A stretch of DNA of 64,000 nt. Origin: Galeopsis tetrahit. Lineage: Eukaryota > Streptophyta > Magnoliopsida > Lamiales > Lamiaceae. Below the pieces are notes generated by a model. The model was not told the DNA's origin and ran no database searches. It worked only from the letters and a program-made list of their open reading frames with translations. Both the position numbers and the translations under genes were made by a program. The stretch is taken from the NCBI GenBank assembly GCA_963675135.1, contig OY776124.1:21326066-21390065 (forward strand), read 5' to 3'. Positions 1 to 7,711 of this stretch are shown piece after piece. The first letter of the stretch is position 1. Each line of letters starts with the position of its first letter.

Positions 1-2697
1 TCTGCCAACATGAGTCAGATGTGTGATGCTATGGTCTAGAATCTGAGCATGAGAGTTGGAGGAGGAGGCAGCTTCTAGTTTAGCTGTAATTGCTTCCAAT
101 TTGGTCGCTGTCTCCTGCAGCTGAATCCGAAGTTTTTCATTCTCTGCTGTAGCTGATTGGAGAAGAGCTCGACCTTCAGTAGCTCTTGCTTCAGCATCTT
201 CAATTCTTGTCTTGTAGGTGTTTTCCATGCGGTTGACCTCACTGGTGTAGAGGTCAGCAAACCTGGTGGAATGGTCACCTGCCTTCTTCAGAATGCTGGT
301 CAGATACTCACTTATCTGATCGTGAAGAGATTCTCCAAACTTGTCTTCAATGTCAATGATCTGGTTATGAAGACGAGTTCTCTGCTCCTTGACTGCCTTT
401 TCAACATATCTTCCAAGCTGTAGGCCTAAACCCTTTTCAAAGTGTAGGTCTATAGCAGTCTTGACCTGTGAGCATATGTCTGCTGTATAGTCAACTGTTG
501 GAGTAGAAGTTGAGGCTGTACCTTGAGGCTTTGGATGGACTGTCAGGGCTTTGCCTCTTTCTTCAGCTGAAAGGTACTCTTCATTGAGAAATGAGGTAGT
601 GGCCTTAACCAGGTGGGACATGATGGTGTCTCCTTTGTCAATGAAGTGAGGTAGAGTATCCTTAGGCATGAAGTGATCAGGAATAGTGATTACTTCTCTT
701 TCAATCTCGGTTCTGTCAGCTGGTTCAGCTGAGTCTTCCGCAGGAACAGACGCAGCTGAGTCATTCATTATTGCTGTGCCATCTGTCTGTTGACCTGATA
801 TGCCTTCTGGGATAGAGGCATCATTAGGTGGAATTCCTAGAATTCTGTGGCATACTGCTGTAAAGGCTTCTTCGGGCAGCAGTTGAGCAAAAGATGTAAC
901 TTGAGCAACTTCTTTTTGCTCCATTTCCCAGTCGAGGAAATTAGCTTTTCCTCCCATTCCTTCCATGACCTCAATAAGGTCATCAACATCATCTCTCCTG
1001 AGTTCAATCCAGGTGCAGATTCTGAGAACTTGTTCGAACTGAACTGATTCCTCATCAATACCAGGAATAGTAGACTTGAGCAGGTTTGCTATCTTCATCC
1101 TCATTATCTTCTCCCTTGTGCACATAGGATAGTGTACCATTCTGTATTGAGGTTGAGAGGGACCAGCTTGAGCAAGGTCTGCTGGTGCCATATCTTCTGG
1201 AACAGAAGAAGCAATGATGGTAGGAGTTTGAGTATTTGGGGTAGTTTCCTCTGCTGTGTGAGTATCAGCAGGGATTTGGGAAGTGATATGTTCTTGATCT
1301 TCAGTGATCTGTTCATCAGCAGGGTTTTGAGTCTGCTGGTCTGGTATAGTATCTTCATGAAGATCAGTAGAAGGTTGAACCTGTAGATCTTGGACATCAG
1401 CAGGGGTAGGCAATAGAGATTCAGGGGTTGAAGTAGGTTGAGCTTGTTCCTCTGCTGTGTGAGTATCAGCAGGTATTTGGATATCAGTGTTTGAGTGGTC
1501 AGATGGGTTGGAGTCATCAGAAGGGTTGAAGGATGCAATCTGGGCTATTAACATGGGAGTAGGAAGCCTCGATTTCTTGGACTTTTTGTTGGAAGAAGAA
1601 TTATTCTTCTTTCTCTTCTGACCCTTTGACAATTTAGAAGGAGTAAAAGAGGGAGAGGGTTTAGAGGTACCTGCCTTCTTCAAGGGAGAGGCAGTGGGAG
1701 TGGCATCTGAATCAGATGGGGAGATGAGCCCAGATCTGATTAGATGTCGTCTTTGTGCTAAGGTCTGATTGTCATCATCATCATCCTCAGCAACCTTCTT
1801 CTGAGCCTCTTCTTTGGTTGGCTCCTCTTCTTCTTCAGCAGAGTCATGATCAGACTCTTGTGCTGCCTTCTCAGCCAACAGCTTCCTCTTTTCTTCTTTT
1901 AACCTTTCTGCCTCAGCAAGAGCTTCCTTTCTCAAATAATATTTGGAGATGTGAAAGGTCTTATGAGGTCCCATCTTGTACTTCTTTGGGAGAATATCTG
2001 GAAGGATGATGCTCAGCTTGTTGACAAAGCTGACTGTAGTTGCTACCTTCCATACCTTCGATTGTAAGTCCAAAGTGACTTTCTTTGCCTCAAGAGCAAT
2101 TCTTTCTAAGAATAGTCCTTGCCAGTCTCCATCGATCTGATCCCAGATTGCAGCCATTACTCGAACCTTTAAAGTAGTAACAGCATCATGACTGAATGTG
2201 TTACCAAGTAACATCTTTCCTGCAATATCCAACAAGGTTTGGAATTTTGGTTCAAGTTGGGATTTCTTTAGCCCAGTTGCATCAGTAGCCTTGATTCTGC
2301 CACCAGTAAACATCTCCATATACTCCTTTTCTCTATTCATGATGTAGTTGGAGATATTTATTTTCCCCCTTGACAGGCCAAACAATTCCTGAAGAATTTC
2401 CCTTGTAACCTTGACTTTGTGTCCATTCATGACACTTTCGACATGAGAACCCTTCATCACGGCGTTTGTATAGAATGTCAGAACGTCTTGTTCATAGACA
2501 TTAGTTGGAGCTGCTTCCAGAAAGTCTCTAAGTTTAAGATTGACGCACCGAAGCAATATCTCCTTGTTCTCATCTGAGTGTTTGCCTTTGAAAAACAGAG
2601 CATTCTCCGTAAAAATCTTCCCTTCCTTGGACCACTTTGCAGCATCCAAGGTGCCAGTATTCTTGGTCTTCTCGTCGTAAATTTCAATGATTGCCAT
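1..2697 (-). CDS. RT-1 ORF3 (env-like position protein), N-terminal 899 codons, open at window edge
   Basis: I read this frame codon by codon from the ATG at 2697 to position 1 and found no stop. It starts MAIIEIYDEKT. Residues 1-260 form a conserved globular region with the core VRVMAAI at about residue 180 followed by GDW, shared with RT-2 ORF3 (IRIMAAI...GDW) and RT-6 ORF3 (IRIMAAI...FDW). Then come a basic/acidic linker (KKSKK, poly-D/E), a Pro/Thr/Ala-rich region with repeated PAD/TPAD/IPADTHTAEE motifs, a second conserved block (MKIANLLKSTIPGIDEESVQFE), and a C-terminal heptad-like coiled coil. No signal peptide or membrane segment is visible, so a true envelope role is unlikely. Known: Sireviruses carry an ORF here of unsettled function. 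Its C-terminus is off-window. Confidence 0.85.
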   Translation of the reverse strand, partial: MAIIEIYDEKTKNTGTLDAAKWSKEGKIFTENALFFKGKHSDENKEILLRCVNLKLRDFLEAAPTNVYEQDVLTFYTNAVMKGSHVESVMNGHKVKVTREILQELFGLSRGKINISNYIMNREKEYMEMFTGGRIKATDATGLKKSQLEPKFQTLLDIAGKMLLGNTFSHDAVTTLKVRVMAAIWDQIDGDWQGLFLERIALEAKKVTLDLQSKVWKVATTVSFVNKLSIILPDILPKKYKMGPHKTFHISKYYLRKEALAEAERLKEEKRKLLAEKAAQESDHDSAEEEEEPTKEEAQKKVAEDDDDDNQTLAQRRHLIRSGLISPSDSDATPTASPLKKAGTSKPSPSFTPSKLSKGQKRKKNNSSSNKKSKKSRLPTPMLIAQIASFNPSDDSNPSDHSNTDIQIPADTHTAEEQAQPTSTPESLLPTPADVQDLQVQPSTDLHEDTIPDQQTQNPADEQITEDQEHITSQIPADTHTAEETTPNTQTPTIIASSVPEDMAPADLAQAGPSQPQYRMVHYPMCTREKIMRMKIANLLKSTIPGIDEESVQFEQVLRICTWIELRRDDVDDLIEVMEGMGGKANFLDWEMEQKEVAQVTSFAQLLPEEAFTAVCHRILGIPPNDASIPEGISGQQTDGTAIMNDSAASVPAEDSAEPADRTEIEREVITIPDHFMPKDTLPHFIDKGDTIMSHLVKATTSFLNEEYLSAEERGKALTVHPKPQGTASTSTPTVDYTADICSQVKTAIDLHFEKGLGLQLGRYVEKAVKEQRTRLHNQIIDIEDKFGESLHDQISEYLTSILKKAGDHSTRFADLYTSEVNRMENTYKTRIEDAEARATEGRALLQSATAENEKLRIQLQETATKLEAITAKLEAASSSNSHAQILDHSITHLTHVGR

Positions 2698-3601
2698 AGT
2701 AGAGTCTGAGTGTTAGAGTTTGAAGGCTTGAAAGAAATTTGCAGAACGAGAGAGAGTAATGTGATTAATTGAGTAATATGAGCGACAGGGTTTGGGAGAG
2801 GTTTTAGGGGTGTGAATATATACTCCAGAAAATTTGATCTAACGGTCAGATTTGTGTTTGAATTTGGAGTAGAGCCCAAGATTTCCTTCTTTGATTTCTT
2901 AAATTTGCCGGCTGGTTATGCCATTTGGCAATTGTTGATTTGTTGGCAATATGGTACTTGAGTATTAATGACATCATTACCAAAAATAGCCGTTGAGACT
3001 AATTTATGGTAAGAATTGATCATCAAGGCCGTTTTCTATAAGAAAATTGCATTCCTTATATAAGCCAATTTGTTTAATTACATTCAGGAATAAATCTAGA
3101 ATGAATTACATGATCAAGACTAGTCATTATACTCTAAATTTGTGTGATTTGATCAGCAGAGTGAGGTCTTCTGAGTTCTTCAAGATGTCTGCTGATTGTC
3201 TTTGAAAAGTCTTCTGGTCAGCTGAGTTGGTCTTCTGATCAGCTGAGTAGAGGAAACGGTGTTTGCTGTGATGATCCAACCTGGATGGATCCTTCCAGCT
3301 TTATTGTGAGTGATGATCCAACCATCGGATGTTCCTCATCATCAGATGGGATGTAGCATCTAATGTGCTCTTGTTGAATTTCTTCGCTTCTCTTGAAGGG
3401 GAAGGAAGGTTGAGGGGTGCTTCAATGGAGTTGAAGAGAGGGCCATGGACTCAGCCTTCATGTTCTGTTTAGACACAGTAGCTTTGCATAACAAGCTTTC
3501 CATGTAGAACTTCCTTCTGGAGAAGAAGCTCTGCTTGCTTGCTACTTTGTCCTCTGCATCTCTTCCTCCTTTAGCTTTCAACAAGAACGTCTCTTTTTCC
3601 T

Positions 3602-3748
3602 TTAGCTTTCATGAGCATACTTATGTTGAGTAAGCCATGTATATGGATCTTCATCATCTTCATTTTCTGGACAAATCTTCATCTCCTTCACCCAAGATAT
3701 TGGTTGAAGAATGATCTCCATTCCATCTCTTCTTTCAATTGTCTCCAT
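3602..3748 (-). CDS. small acidic ORF of 48 residues in RT-1 spacer
   Basis: An ATG at 3748 opens 48 codons ending in TAA at 3602-3604. The product is acidic (ENEDDEDPY near the middle) with several Trp/Tyr. I recognise no family. The bases just before the ATG read TTATTTCAGGT in sense, which looks like a splice acceptor, so this could be a short exon of a subgenomic ORF3 transcript or part of a 5' leader. It could also be chance or a captured host fragment. Confidence 0.25.
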   Translation of the reverse strand: METIERRDGMEIILQPISWVKEMKICPENEDDEDPYTWLTQHKYAHES

Positions 3749-4255
3749 ACCTGAAATAAGAAAAGTGTTAGATGTTTTGTGTTCTTAGGTGTTCTCATAA
3801 CTTCTCCTTTTATAGGGGTAGAAATGAGGTAGTGGAGAGAAAGATGACAAAACTATAGAGGTGATAGGTCTGAATTTCTGAAAAGTGATTTCTTAAGATC
3901 AGCAGTGAGTTTATTGATCCAAGGGTGCACATTTAAAGAAATTCAGACTTTATCTAATGGAATGCAGAAATTATAAATTTTGACCATGAGTTATTTGAAA
4001 TCCGTACTGTGCATGCATACTGTTGAGTCGGTGAGGATGGTGTATTAATCCAGCCAAGTATGACTCAGTAGTATACTGTATTTATGTATATGAATAAAGT
4101 ATTTTATGAAGAATAGTTTATTAACATACATAGTTATACATTGCTTAGAGTAAAGAGATCAAATAACTTTGTTCAAGTCTGCTATATATATATATGTATA
4201 TGTATACTATGCAATGCAGATTTTAGAGTATTTCATCAAGGATTCTTAAGGTATC

Positions 4256-4274
4256 ATTGATTCCCCCTTGATTA
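4256..4274 (-). other. internal polypurine tract of RT-1, downstream of pol
   Basis: The sense strand reads TAATCAAGGGGGAATCAAT about 145 bases after the pol stop. It resembles the 3' polypurine tract (AAAAAGGGGGAAAT) next to the 3' LTRs of RT-2, RT-5 and RT-6, but lies between pol and ORF3 with no LTR adjacent. RT-2 and RT-6 have similar tracts at the same relative place. A second plus-strand start is an inference. Confidence 0.5.
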
Positions 4275-4417
4275 GATAACTCTATGTTTTCCCTCAGCTC
4301 TATCTGTCTTCATTGGGAAAGAACTTACCTGAAGATGAGGGTGTCTATTCACCTCATCTGATTCTCCTAGTCTGCTGCACTTGGGTCAGCTGAGGTTTTC
4401 AGCTGATCTTTCCTTCT

Positions 4418-7400
4418 TCATGTGCTTGGGTCCAGGAGTCCTAAGCTGTAACATAAGGTCTTGAACCTTTCTTCAGCTAGGGGCTTAGTCAAGATGTCTG
4501 CTCTTTGGATATCTGTGTGAATTTTCTCCATCTTGATGTCCTTCTTTTCAAGGTGATCTCTTATGAAGTGGTGTCGAATGTCGACATGCTTGCACCTTGT
4601 GTGGAGGACTGGATTTTGAGTGATGGCAATGGCGCTGCTGCTATCACAATAAATAGGGACTTCTCTTGCCTCTACATTGTAATCCTTGAGTTGTTGAACT
4701 AGCCAGAGCAGCTGACTACAACAACTACCAGCTGCCATGTATTCTGCTTCAGTGGTGGAGGTTGCAACTGAGGTTTGCTTCTTAGAGAACCATGATATCA
4801 GCTTGTTTCCTAGAAATTGACAGGTTCCTGATGTGGACTTCCTATCAATTCTGCATCCTCCATAGTCTGAGTCAGAATAGCCACTCAATTCTAGATTGTC
4901 ATCAGCAGGGTACCATAGTCCTAGGTTGACTGTTCCTTTTAGGTACTTGAGAATCTTCCTTGCTGCTTCTAGATGACTTTGCTTTGGGTTTGCTTGAAAC
5001 CTAGCACATACTCCTACAGCAAATGTTATGTCTGGTCTGCTAGCTGTAAGATATAGTAGAGATCCAATCAGTGCTCTATATTCAGCTTGATCAACTGCCT
5101 GTCCAGACTCATCTGGTTCCATTTTGAAAGATGTCATCATTGGAATCCTTGCAGTCTTGCTTTGTAGAGCTTTGAATCTTTCTAATAGACTTTTGGTATA
5201 CTTGGACTGGTTGATGAAGATCCCTTCTGAACTCTGCTTGACTTGAAGTCCTAGGAAATAATTCATCTCACCCATCATGCTCATTTCGAATTTACCTTGC
5301 ATAAGTTCAGAGAACTTCTTGCACATTTCTTGATTTGGTGATCCAAATATAATGTCATCTACATATATTTGTACCATTAAAATGTCTTCTCCTTCTTGTA
5401 TTCTGAAGAGAGTTCTATCAATTTTGCCTTTTGTATATCCATTGTCAAGTAGGAATTGTGACAATGTGTCATACCAAGCTCTAGGGGCTTGTTTTAGACC
5501 ATAGAGAGCCTTCTTCAGTCGATATACTTGATCACCTTTTTCAAATCCTGGAGGCTGCTCTACATATACTTCTTCTATCAGAATACCATTTAGAAAAGCA
5601 CTCTTGACATCCATTTGATATACCTTGAAGCCCATATATGGTGCATAAGCTAGAAATAGTCGAATGGCTTCTAATCTGGCTACTGGTGCAAAAGTTTCAT
5701 CATAGTCAATCTCTTCAGATTGTGAGTATCCTTTTGCAACTAGCCTTGCCTTATTTCTAGTTATCACATCATTTTCGTCCTTCTTGTTCTTGAATACCCA
5801 CTTTGTTCCTACTACATTGTGGTTTTCAGGACGATCTACCAATTCCCAGACTTCATTTCTTTCGAATTGGTTTATTTCTTCTTGCATAGCAGTGATCCAA
5901 TTGCTATCTGTCATTGCTTCTTCTATGTCAGCTGGTTCAATGTTGGAGAGGAAAGCACACCAGCAGAACATAGATGATTGAGAATTCTGATTCAGTTGTC
6001 TTCTTGTCTTGACACCTGATTCTGCTCCTCCTAAGATGAGGTTTGATGGATGGTTGTTCCTCCATGTACGCCTCACTGGAGTATCTGCATTGGATGAGTT
6101 TGGATCCTCATCTGATCTAGTGCCATCAGGAGTGTTGACTTGATTAGGTCGATCATCATCTGTATCTTGAGTGTCAAAGAGATCATTCCCCCTGGCATTT
6201 GGGATTGATGCATCTTGATTCTGGTCAGCTTGTCCTACTTGAGTTTGAGATCTAGTGACAGGTCTATGAGGCTTATCTTCCTCTGGTTCTTCAGGGAAAG
6301 GTTCATTGACTTCAATGAACTCATCTGGTCTGGACTTGATCACTAGATGTCTCATCTGATCTGCAGCTGAGTTTGTTTCTACTGCATTCTTTTCACACGA
6401 TTCATCAAAAACAACATGAGGTGTTTCTTCCACAAGAAGGGTTCGTTTGTTGAGTACTCTAAATGCTTTGCTAGTTGAGGAGTATCCTAAGAATATCCCC
6501 TCATCTGCTTTGGCATCAAAAGCATTCAACTTACTCTTCCCATTGTTGTGAATGAAACACTTACAACCAAATATATGAAAGTAAGATACTCTAGGTTTTC
6601 TTCCTTTCCACAGTTCATATGGAGTTTTCTCATGTATTTTATGAATACCTGACTTGTTTTGAGAGTGACAAGCTGTGTTGATGGCTTCTGCCCATAGCTT
6701 CTTGGGAGTAGAAAATTCAGCAAGGAGTGTTCTGGCCGCTTCTTTGAGTGTTCTGACTCTTCTTTCAGCTACACCATTCTGTTGTGGTGTTCTTGCTGAA
6801 CTTGTCTCATGCTGAATACCATTAGAAGTACAATAGGCAATTATATAAGAGTTAATAAATTCAGTGCCTTTGTCACTTCTAATTTTCACGATTGGTTCTC
6901 CTTTCTCTACTTGGATCCTCTTCAATAGTTCAGGGAGCTTCTGCTGTGTTTCACTCTTCTTGTATAGGAAGATAACCCAAGTAAACTTGGAATAATCATC
7001 TACAACAATAAGAGTGTACTTCCTCCCTGTTAAAGTGGTTGGAGTGATTGGTCCAAAGGGATCCATGTGAAGCAATTCAAGAACTCTGCTGGTTGATGCT
7101 GTCTTCTTGGTCTTGAAGGAGACCTTTGTTTGCTTTCCTTGTTGACATGCATCACAAACCTGATCTTTACAGTAGAGTTCATTAGGCAGACCATCAACTA
7201 AGGATTCCCTTGCTAACTTGTTCATAGTCTTAAAGTTCAGATGGCTAAGACGTTTGTGCCATAGCCAGCTGACATCTTTAGGGCTCTTCACAAGCAGGCA
7301 TGTATCCTTAGGACAGCTGTTCCAATTTGCAAGATACATACTTCCCTTTCTAGATCCTGTTAGAAGGTTTTGTTTTGTTCTTTTATCACTTATGAGACAT

Positions 7401-7702
7401 TCATCTTTAGAGAATTTAACTGAATAACCAGTGTCACAAAAATGAGAAACAGATAATAAATTAAACTTAAGACCTTCTACATATGATACATCATGTACCT
7501 CAATGTCACCATTTTTAAGGGTGCCATATCCTTTTGTGCTACCGTGCACGTTATCACCAAAGAAAACTTTTGGACCTTTCTTCTCTATGTAGTTGATCAG
7601 CAGGGTTTTGGTTCCTGTCATGTGAGTTGAGCATCCACTATCTATGTACCAAGTTTCTCCTGCTAGACCTCCTCTTCTGTATAGGTCCTTCCTTTCCTGC
7701 AA
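4418..7702 (-). CDS. pol: RT-1 Pol polyprotein (protease, integrase, reverse transcriptase, RNase H)
   Basis: The ORF has 1,094 codons without interruption. Protease: WYIDSG at residues 18-23. Pre-integrase HHCC zinc motif: WHKRLSH...CDACQQGKQ at roughly 150-195. Integrase core: HMDPFGP, IRSDKGTEF and TPQQNGVAERR supply the D, D and E. Reverse transcriptase: QMDVKSAFLNG and YVDDIIFGS (about residue 779). RNase H: SDSDYGG, TSTTEAEYMAAGS and RCKHVDIRHHFIRDH near the C-terminus. The frame is the same as gag but a TAA (7709-7711) intervenes. The first codon counted here is TTG, in a TTGCAG|GA context that looks like a splice acceptor, so the true N-terminus may be made by splicing, bypass or internal entry. 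All catalytic residues that I can see are present. Confidence 0.93.
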   Translation of the reverse strand: MQERKDLYRRGGLAGETWYIDSGCSTHMTGTKTLLINYIEKKGPKVFFGDNVHGSTKGYGTLKNGDIEVHDVSYVEGLKFNLLSVSHFCDTGYSVKFSKDECLISDKRTKQNLLTGSRKGSMYLANWNSCPKDTCLLVKSPKDVSWLWHKRLSHLNFKTMNKLARESLVDGLPNELYCKDQVCDACQQGKQTKVSFKTKKTASTSRVLELLHMDPFGPITPTTLTGRKYTLIVVDDYSKFTWVIFLYKKSETQQKLPELLKRIQVEKGEPIVKIRSDKGTEFINSYIIAYCTSNGIQHETSSARTPQQNGVAERRVRTLKEAARTLLAEFSTPKKLWAEAINTACHSQNKSGIHKIHEKTPYELWKGRKPRVSYFHIFGCKCFIHNNGKSKLNAFDAKADEGIFLGYSSTSKAFRVLNKRTLLVEETPHVVFDESCEKNAVETNSAADQMRHLVIKSRPDEFIEVNEPFPEEPEEDKPHRPVTRSQTQVGQADQNQDASIPNARGNDLFDTQDTDDDRPNQVNTPDGTRSDEDPNSSNADTPVRRTWRNNHPSNLILGGAESGVKTRRQLNQNSQSSMFCWCAFLSNIEPADIEEAMTDSNWITAMQEEINQFERNEVWELVDRPENHNVVGTKWVFKNKKDENDVITRNKARLVAKGYSQSEEIDYDETFAPVARLEAIRLFLAYAPYMGFKVYQMDVKSAFLNGILIEEVYVEQPPGFEKGDQVYRLKKALYGLKQAPRAWYDTLSQFLLDNGYTKGKIDRTLFRIQEGEDILMVQIYVDDIIFGSPNQEMCKKFSELMQGKFEMSMMGEMNYFLGLQVKQSSEGIFINQSKYTKSLLERFKALQSKTARIPMMTSFKMEPDESGQAVDQAEYRALIGSLLYLTASRPDITFAVGVCARFQANPKQSHLEAARKILKYLKGTVNLGLWYPADDNLELSGYSDSDYGGCRIDRKSTSGTCQFLGNKLISWFSKKQTSVATSTTEAEYMAAGSCCSQLLWLVQQLKDYNVEAREVPIYCDSSSAIAITQNPVLHTRCKHVDIRHHFIRDHLEKKDIKMEKIHTDIQRADILTKPLAEERFKTLCYSLGLLDPST

Positions 7703-7711
7703 GAAAAGTTA
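7697..7711 (-). promoter_or_regulatory. gag stop plus acceptor-like TTGCAG|G at gag-pol junction (RT-1)
   Basis: In sense the junction reads CCT AAA ACT TAA CTT TTC TTG CAG GAA. The gag stop TAA is followed by a pyrimidine run and CAG|G, and the cut would fall on a pol codon boundary. The same arrangement is in RT-2 (13229-13234) and RT-6 (55634-55642). Known: a group of plant copia elements has gag and pol as non-overlapping ORFs with an unsettled expression route. Splicing is my inference. Confidence 0.45.

Larger units (their letters stand above)
2698..4417 (-). other. RT-1 spacer between pol and ORF3
   Basis: There are 1,720 bases between the pol stop and the ORF3 start, with no long ORF. 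The spacer contains an internal polypurine tract just after pol (4256-4274), a short (TA)n run near 4183-4207, a 48-residue ORF (3602-3748), and repeated CTTCTGATCAGCTGAG-like words around 3160-3250 that also occur in this element's LTR. It is much longer than the corresponding spacer of RT-6 (678 bases). Confidence 0.7.

Noticed and set aside
4183..4207. (TA)n run as a promoter in RT-1
   Set aside because: Simple repeat in AT-rich spacer with no other promoter feature; the LTR has a good TATA box.
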